A stretch of 9,545 nt of DNA from an uncultured bacterium (GTDB taxonomy: Bacteria > Pseudomonadota > Alphaproteobacteria > SP197): NCBI GenBank assembly GCA_938014945.1, contig CALLQH010000105.1:1-9545 (forward strand), given 5' to 3'. Under the pieces are notes generated by a model. It saw only the letters and a program-made list of their open reading frames with translations. It was not told where the DNA came from and ran no database searches. The position numbers were made by a program, and so were the translations under genes. This document shows positions 6,262 through 9,545 of this stretch, piece after piece. Numbering within the stretch: the stretch's first letter is position 1; each line of letters begins with the position of its first letter.

Positions 6262-6333
6262 ATGGCGGTTGAAACAGGATCTCGGTGTCGGTACCAACTT
6301 GCTGAAATCATTAAGACATTCGGAGAAGGCTAG
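6262..6333 (+). CDS. Possible 23-aa leader ORF before acpP
   Basis: An ATG at 6262 opens a 23-codon frame that ends with TAG at 6331-6333, three bases before the acpP ATG. The peptide begins MAVETGSRCRYQ and ends KTFGEG. The acpP ribosome site (GGAGAAGG, 6322-6329) lies inside its last codons, the geometry of translational coupling. Against it, the only Shine-Dalgarno hint is GAG six bases before the ATG, and third-codon-position GC is well below that of the neighbouring genes. It may be ordinary leader RNA that is open by chance. Confidence 0.25.
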   Translation: MAVETGSRCRYQLAEIIKTFGEG

Positions 6334-6336
6334 GCC

Positions 6337-6573
6337 ATGAGCGACGTTTCTGAGCGCGTGAAGAAGATCGTGATCGATCACCTCGGTGTGGATGAGGCCA
6401 AGGTGACGGATTCGGCCAGCTTCATCGACGACCTGGGCGCCGACAGCCTCGACACCGTCGAACTGGTCATGGCGTTCGAGGAGGAGTTCGGTGTCGAAAT
6501 CCCCGACGACGCTGCCGAGAAGATCGTCACCGTCAAGGACGCGACCGACTACATCGAGCAGCATGCCGGCTGA
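6337..6573 (+). CDS. acpP: Acyl carrier protein
   Basis: AcpP carries growing acyl chains on a 4'-phosphopantetheine arm during fatty acid, lipid A and phospholipid synthesis. The 78-aa protein is highly acidic, as expected. The arm is attached to Ser37 in the DLGADSLDTVELVM motif (32-45). The recognition helix II and EEEFGVEIPDDAAEKI (48-63) are standard. GGAGAAGG lies about seven bases before the ATG. The gene lies between fabG and fabF, 43 bases before fabF, with a small hairpin over its stop codon. Confidence 0.98.
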   Translation: MSDVSERVKKIVIDHLGVDEAKVTDSASFIDDLGADSLDTVELVMAFEEEFGVEIPDDAAEKIVTVKDATDYIEQHAG

Positions 6574-6581
6574 TCGCCGGC
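6565..6581 (+). other. Small hairpin over the acpP stop codon
   Basis: GCCGGC (6565-6570), TGATC loop and GCCGGC (6576-6581) form a 6-bp stem that includes the acpP TGA in its loop. The same bases also read as a direct repeat, GCCGGCTG at 6565-6572 and 6576-6583. No T-run follows. It could help set the ratio of acpP to fabF transcript by pausing or mRNA processing, but GC-rich DNA often yields stems of this size by chance. Confidence 0.3.
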
Positions 6582-6616
6582 TGCTGATCGCACGGACCCG
6601 AAAGGGATCCTGAGAC

Positions 6617-7894
6617 ATGGCACGTAGCGAAGCGCGCAGGGTGGTGGTCACCGGCCTCGGCATGGTGACGCCGCTGGCCGATGGTGTGGCCGAAAACTGG
6701 TCGCGGATTCTCGACAGCAAGTCGGGCATTCGCCGCATCGAAAGCTTCGACGTCTCGGAGCTGCCGGCAAAGATCGCCGGTCAGCCTCCCGCCGGCGAAG
6801 GGCCGGGTTCCTGGAACCCGGACACCTATGTCGACGTCAAGGACCGTCGCAAGATGGACGATTTCATCGTCTATGCGGTGGCCGCCGCGACCCAGGCGAT
6901 GACGGACTCGGGCTTCACGCCCGAGAACGACGAGGATGCCGAACGGGCCGGCGTGATGATCGGCTCGGGCATCGGCGGTCTCAAGACCATCGAGGCCGCA
7001 TCGCTGCTGCTGCAGGAGCGTGGACCGCGCCGTATCAGCCCGTTCTTCATTCCCTCGGCGCTGATCAACCTGGCTTCGGGCCATGTATCCATCAAATACG
7101 GTCTGAAGGGTCCCAACCACGCGGTGGTCACGGCCTGTTCGACCGGCGCGCACGCCATCGGCGATGCCAGCCGCCTCATCAAGTACGGCGATGCCGATCT
7201 GATGGTGGCGGGCGGTGCCGAGGCGGCGGTCTGCCCCATCGGCATTGCCGGCTTCTCGGCCTCGCGTGCGCTTTCGACCGGCTACAACGACGAGCCCGAG
7301 CGCGGCTCGCGCCCCTGGGACAAGGGCCGCGACGGCTTCGTCATGGGCGAGGGCGCGGGCTGTGTCGTGCTCGAGGAGTACGAACACGCCAAGAAGCGTG
7401 GCGCAAAGATCTATGCCGAGGTCATGGGCTACGGCATGTCGGGCGATGCCCATCACATCACCGCGCCGTCGGAAGACGGCAACGGCGGCTTCCGCTCCAT
7501 GCGCGCGGCCATGCGTGATGCCGGGATGAGCCCGGAGGACATCGACTACGTCAATGCCCACGGCACCTCGACGCCCCTGGGCGACGAGATCGAGTTCGGC
7601 GCCGTCAAGCGCCTGTTCGGCAGTGCGGCGGGCAACATCTCGATGTCGTCGACGAAGTCGGCCATCGGCCACCTGCTGGGTGCTGCCGGCGCCGTGGAGG
7701 CGATCTATTCCATCCTGGCGGTGCAGAACAACGTCGCCCCGCCGACGCTGAACCTCGAGAATCCCTCCGAGGGCTGCGACGGCATCGACCTCGTTCCGCT
7801 CAAGCCGCGCGAGCGCACGATCCGTGCCGCGCTCAGCAATTCCTTCGGCTTCGGCGGCACGAACGCCTCGCTGATCGTCGCCAAGGCGCCCTGA
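6617..7894 (+). CDS. fabF: 3-oxoacyl-[acyl-carrier-protein] synthase II
   Basis: FabF condenses malonyl-ACP with acyl-ACP to lengthen the fatty acid chain. It is a 425-aa thiolase-fold enzyme. The nucleophile is Cys174 in TACSTGAHAIGDA (172-184). The decarboxylation histidines are His315 in VNAHGTSTPLGD and His352 in KSAIGHLLGAAGA, with Lys347 nearby. The C-terminal SNSFGFGGTNASLI (407-420) has the gating Phe residues. Length and motifs fit FabF better than FabB or FabH, as does the position after acpP. The ATG at 6617 gives the usual start, with AAGGGA about ten bases upstream. Confidence 0.97.
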   Translation: MARSEARRVVVTGLGMVTPLADGVAENWSRILDSKSGIRRIESFDVSELPAKIAGQPPAGEGPGSWNPDTYVDVKDRRKMDDFIVYAVAAATQAMTDSGFTPENDEDAERAGVMIGSGIGGLKTIEAASLLLQERGPRRISPFFIPSALINLASGHVSIKYGLKGPNHAVVTACSTGAHAIGDASRLIKYGDADLMVAGGAEAAVCPIGIAGFSASRALSTGYNDEPERGSRPWDKGRDGFVMGEGAGCVVLEEYEHAKKRGAKIYAEVMGYGMSGDAHHITAPSEDGNGGFRSMRAAMRDAGMSPEDIDYVNAHGTSTPLGDEIEFGAVKRLFGSAAGNISMSSTKSAIGHLLGAAGAVEAIYSILAVQNNVAPPTLNLENPSEGCDGIDLVPLKPRERTIRAALSNSFGFGGTNASLIVAKAP

Positions 7895-7904
7895 GGGTCT
7901 GGCC

Positions 7905-8885
7905 GTGGGCCGCGGCGCCGGACGGCTCTTCAGCTTCCTTGCCCTGATCCTGATCGCGGCGGCGGCCGCCGCGTTCTGGTTCGAATCCGCATCCACCTCG
8001 CCCGGTCCCCTGGAGGAACCGGCGACGGTGATCGTGCCCAGCGGCAGCGGGCTGCAGATCATCGCCGACGAACTGCGGGCGCAGGGTGTCATCGAGACCC
8101 CCATGGTGCTGCTGCTGCGCGCCCGCTGGCGCGGCGAGGCCCACCGTTTCAAGGCAGGCGAATACGCTTTCGAGCCCGGCGTGTCGGTCGATCAGGTGAT
8201 CGACATGATGGTCGCCGGGCGCACTGTGGTCCATCGGATCACCCTGCCGGAAGGCTGGACCAGTGCGCAGATCGCCGAACTGATCGCCGCCGACGACATC
8301 CTCTCGGGCGAACTTGCCGCCGTGCCGGCGGAGGGCAGCCTGCTGCCGGAGACCTACCACTTCGAGCGCGGCGAGGACCGCAACGCGCTGGTCGCCCGCA
8401 TGACCGCGGCAATGGATGACACACTGGTCTAACCCTGGGCAACCCGGGCTGACGATCTTCCCTTCGAGACGCCGGAGGAGGCGCTGGTGCTGGCCTCCAT
8501 CGTCGAGAAGGAAACCGGCATCGCCGCAGAGCGCCCCCACATCGCGGGCGTTTTCGTCAACCGGCTCAGGCGCGGCATGCCGCTGCAGTCCGACCCCACG
8601 GTGATCTATGCCGTCACGGGCGGCGAAGCGCCGCTCGACCGTCCGCTTACCCGTGCGGACCTGAAGACCGACAGCCCCTACAACACCTACGTCGTTCCCG
8701 GCCTGCCTCCAGGCCCCATCGCCAATCCCGGCCGCGACGCCATCGCCGCCGTGCTTCAGCCCATGGAAACGAAGGATCTCTACTTCGTCGCCGACGGCAC
8801 CGGCGGCCACGCCTTCGCCGAGACGCTCGCCCAGCACAACCGCAACGTCGCTGCCTGGCGCGCCCTGCAGAACGAGGCGGACTGA
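7905..8885 (+). pseudogene. mltG: Endolytic transglycosylase MltG with an in-frame stop codon
   Basis: MltG is an inner-membrane lytic transglycosylase that cuts new glycan strands and so ends their growth. The whole frame has 326 codons, the family's normal length. It shows an N-terminal membrane segment (about 8-26), a YceG/LysM-like part (about 41-106) and LLPETYHF (147-154). The catalytic domain follows: LASIVEKETG (196-205, with the family's catalytic Glu), VFVNRLRRGMPLQSDPTVIY, DSPYNTYVVPGLPPGPIANP and LYFVADGTGGHAF. Codon 176 is TAA (8430-8432), with PWATRADDLPFETPEEA continuing in the same frame. So this is a nonsense change, not a frameshift. Translation could restart at GTG 8487, six bases after GGAGGAG, giving an unanchored catalytic fragment that lacks the residues before V195. 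The GTG start at 7905 has GAGGG (7893-7897) upstream, overlapping the fabF stop, so coupling to fabF is likely. A sequence error is an alternative. Confidence 0.85.
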
Positions 8886-8904
8886 GGCGATCCGCCGGAC
8901 CGTC

Positions 8905-9540
8905 TCACAGGTCGCTCAGCAGGCGGGGCAGGGCCGTCAACACGTCCACCGTGACGGCGGCCTGCGCGGCTTCGGGCCAGGTGGCGTGCAGGCGGCCCCA
9001 GGGGCCGCGAGGCAGGAAGACCGAAATCATGCCGGCGGCATTGGCCGGCAGGACATCGTTGTCCAGGCGGTCGCCGACATAGGCGATGCGATCGGGCGTC
9101 GCATCGCAGGCCTGAACCACCGCAGCCAAGAAGGCCGGATCGGGCTTGGCCACGCCTGCCCGTTCGGACGACAGGGCGTAGGCCAGAGGCAGGCCCTGCT
9201 CCCGCAGGATCGTCTCGGTCACCTCGGGCTGGTTGGCCGCCACCGCGAGGCGGAAACCCGCTTCAGCCAGTGACTCCAGCGCAGGCAGGGCATCGTCGAA
9301 GAAATCCTCGCGGGCGATGCGGAAGGGCTCGGCCCGGTCCGCGGCGGCGACATCGAAACCCGGTGCAAGTCGCGCGAACACCTCGCGGTGGTGGAGGCCT
9401 GCCGCCAGGACGTCATCGAGTTCCTTCAGGAAGCGTGATTCCTCCACACCGATACGCTGCGCCCAGACACGCCACATGCGCGTCTCGTCGACCAGGGTGC
9501 CGCCCACATCGAAGACGACCCAGTCGACGCGCCGGCTCAT
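8905..9540 (-). CDS. HAD-superfamily hydrolase
   Basis: A 211-aa protein of the haloacid-dehalogenase superfamily, which usually removes phosphate from small metabolites. Motif I is VVFDVGGTLVDE (8-19) with nucleophile Asp11. Motif II is LAVAANQPE (98-106). Motif III is Lys132 in GVAKPDPAF, and motif IV is YVGDRLDNDVLPA (154-166) with D157 and D162. A helical cap lies at about 18-85. At the second acidic position of motif I (DxD) there is Gly13, and Ala takes the place of the usual Ser/Thr in motif II. DxGG variants exist in the superfamily, so activity is not excluded. The substrate cannot be told. It is convergent with mltG, 19 bases away. Its ATG is at the window's right edge, so its promoter is not visible, and a slightly different start cannot be excluded. 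Confidence 0.88.
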   Translation of the reverse strand: MSRRVDWVVFDVGGTLVDETRMWRVWAQRIGVEESRFLKELDDVLAAGLHHREVFARLAPGFDVAAADRAEPFRIAREDFFDDALPALESLAEAGFRLAVAANQPEVTETILREQGLPLAYALSSERAGVAKPDPAFLAAVVQACDATPDRIAYVGDRLDNDVLPANAAGMISVFLPRGPWGRLHATWPEAAQAAVTVDVLTALPRLLSDL

Positions 9541-9545
9541 TCCGG

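Noticed and set aside
6533..8152. 539-codon open frame on the minus strand opposite fabF and mltG
   Set aside because: It is antisense to fabF and mltG, with a low-complexity Arg/Gly/Ala-rich translation and no motifs.
8431..8450. Near-duplicate AACCCTGGGC / AACCCGGGCT beside the mltG stop, possibly a small insertion
   Set aside because: Both copies encode expected conserved residues (W178 and R181) in the right frame, so no insertion is needed to explain the stop.
8886..8904. Possible bidirectional terminator between mltG and the HAD gene
   Set aside because: Only very short stems can be formed in the 19 bases and there is no T-run on either strand.

Overview
The window is GC-rich chromosomal DNA with dense, mostly core genes. 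The gene order and protein families point to an alphaproteobacterium. A divergent pair of a rpsF-rpsR-DUF2232-rplI ribosomal operon and a fabD-fabG-acpP-fabF-mltG cluster is typical of that class. A Rhodospirillales-like member is plausible, but the genus cannot be read from the sequence. I see no phage genes, insertion sequences, CRISPR array, tRNA, rRNA or toxin/defence genes, and no clearly new multi-gene system.

Layout. Bases 1-1655 (minus strand) hold cfa, a cyclopropane fatty acid synthase. It overlaps by four bases a downstream cysteine hydrolase of the isochorismatase/biuret-hydrolase type, which runs off the left edge. Bases 1656-1877 contain a probable cfa promoter, a small inverted repeat and a strong intrinsic terminator that ends the operon to the right. 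Bases 1878-4154 (minus strand) are rpsF, rpsR, a DUF2232 membrane protein and rplI, with start/stop overlap or abutment at two junctions. Bases 4155-4382 are the divergent promoter region. Bases 4383-8885 (plus strand) are fabD, fabG, acpP, fabF and mltG. Bases 8905-9540 (minus strand) are a HAD-family hydrolase, convergent with mltG.

How the genes work together. FabD loads malonate onto the acyl carrier protein AcpP, FabF elongates the chain and FabG reduces the 3-keto product. This is the core of type II fatty acid synthesis. Cfa later modifies unsaturated chains in finished membrane lipids. MltG, at the end of the fab cluster, would release growing peptidoglycan strands. The ribosomal operon supplies bS6, bS18 and bL9.

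The most notable observation is that mltG carries one in-frame TAA (8430-8432) just before its catalytic domain. The reading frame and all conserved motifs beyond it are intact, and a purine-rich Shine-Dalgarno-like sequence precedes a GTG a short way downstream. It may be a recent nonsense mutation, a sequence error, or a split/restarted gene. Lesser points are a 23-codon leader ORF ending three bases before acpP, a GAAA-capped hairpin between rpsR and DUF2232, a tandem 10-bp repeat in the rpsF leader, and an AT-rich promoter-like island before fabG.
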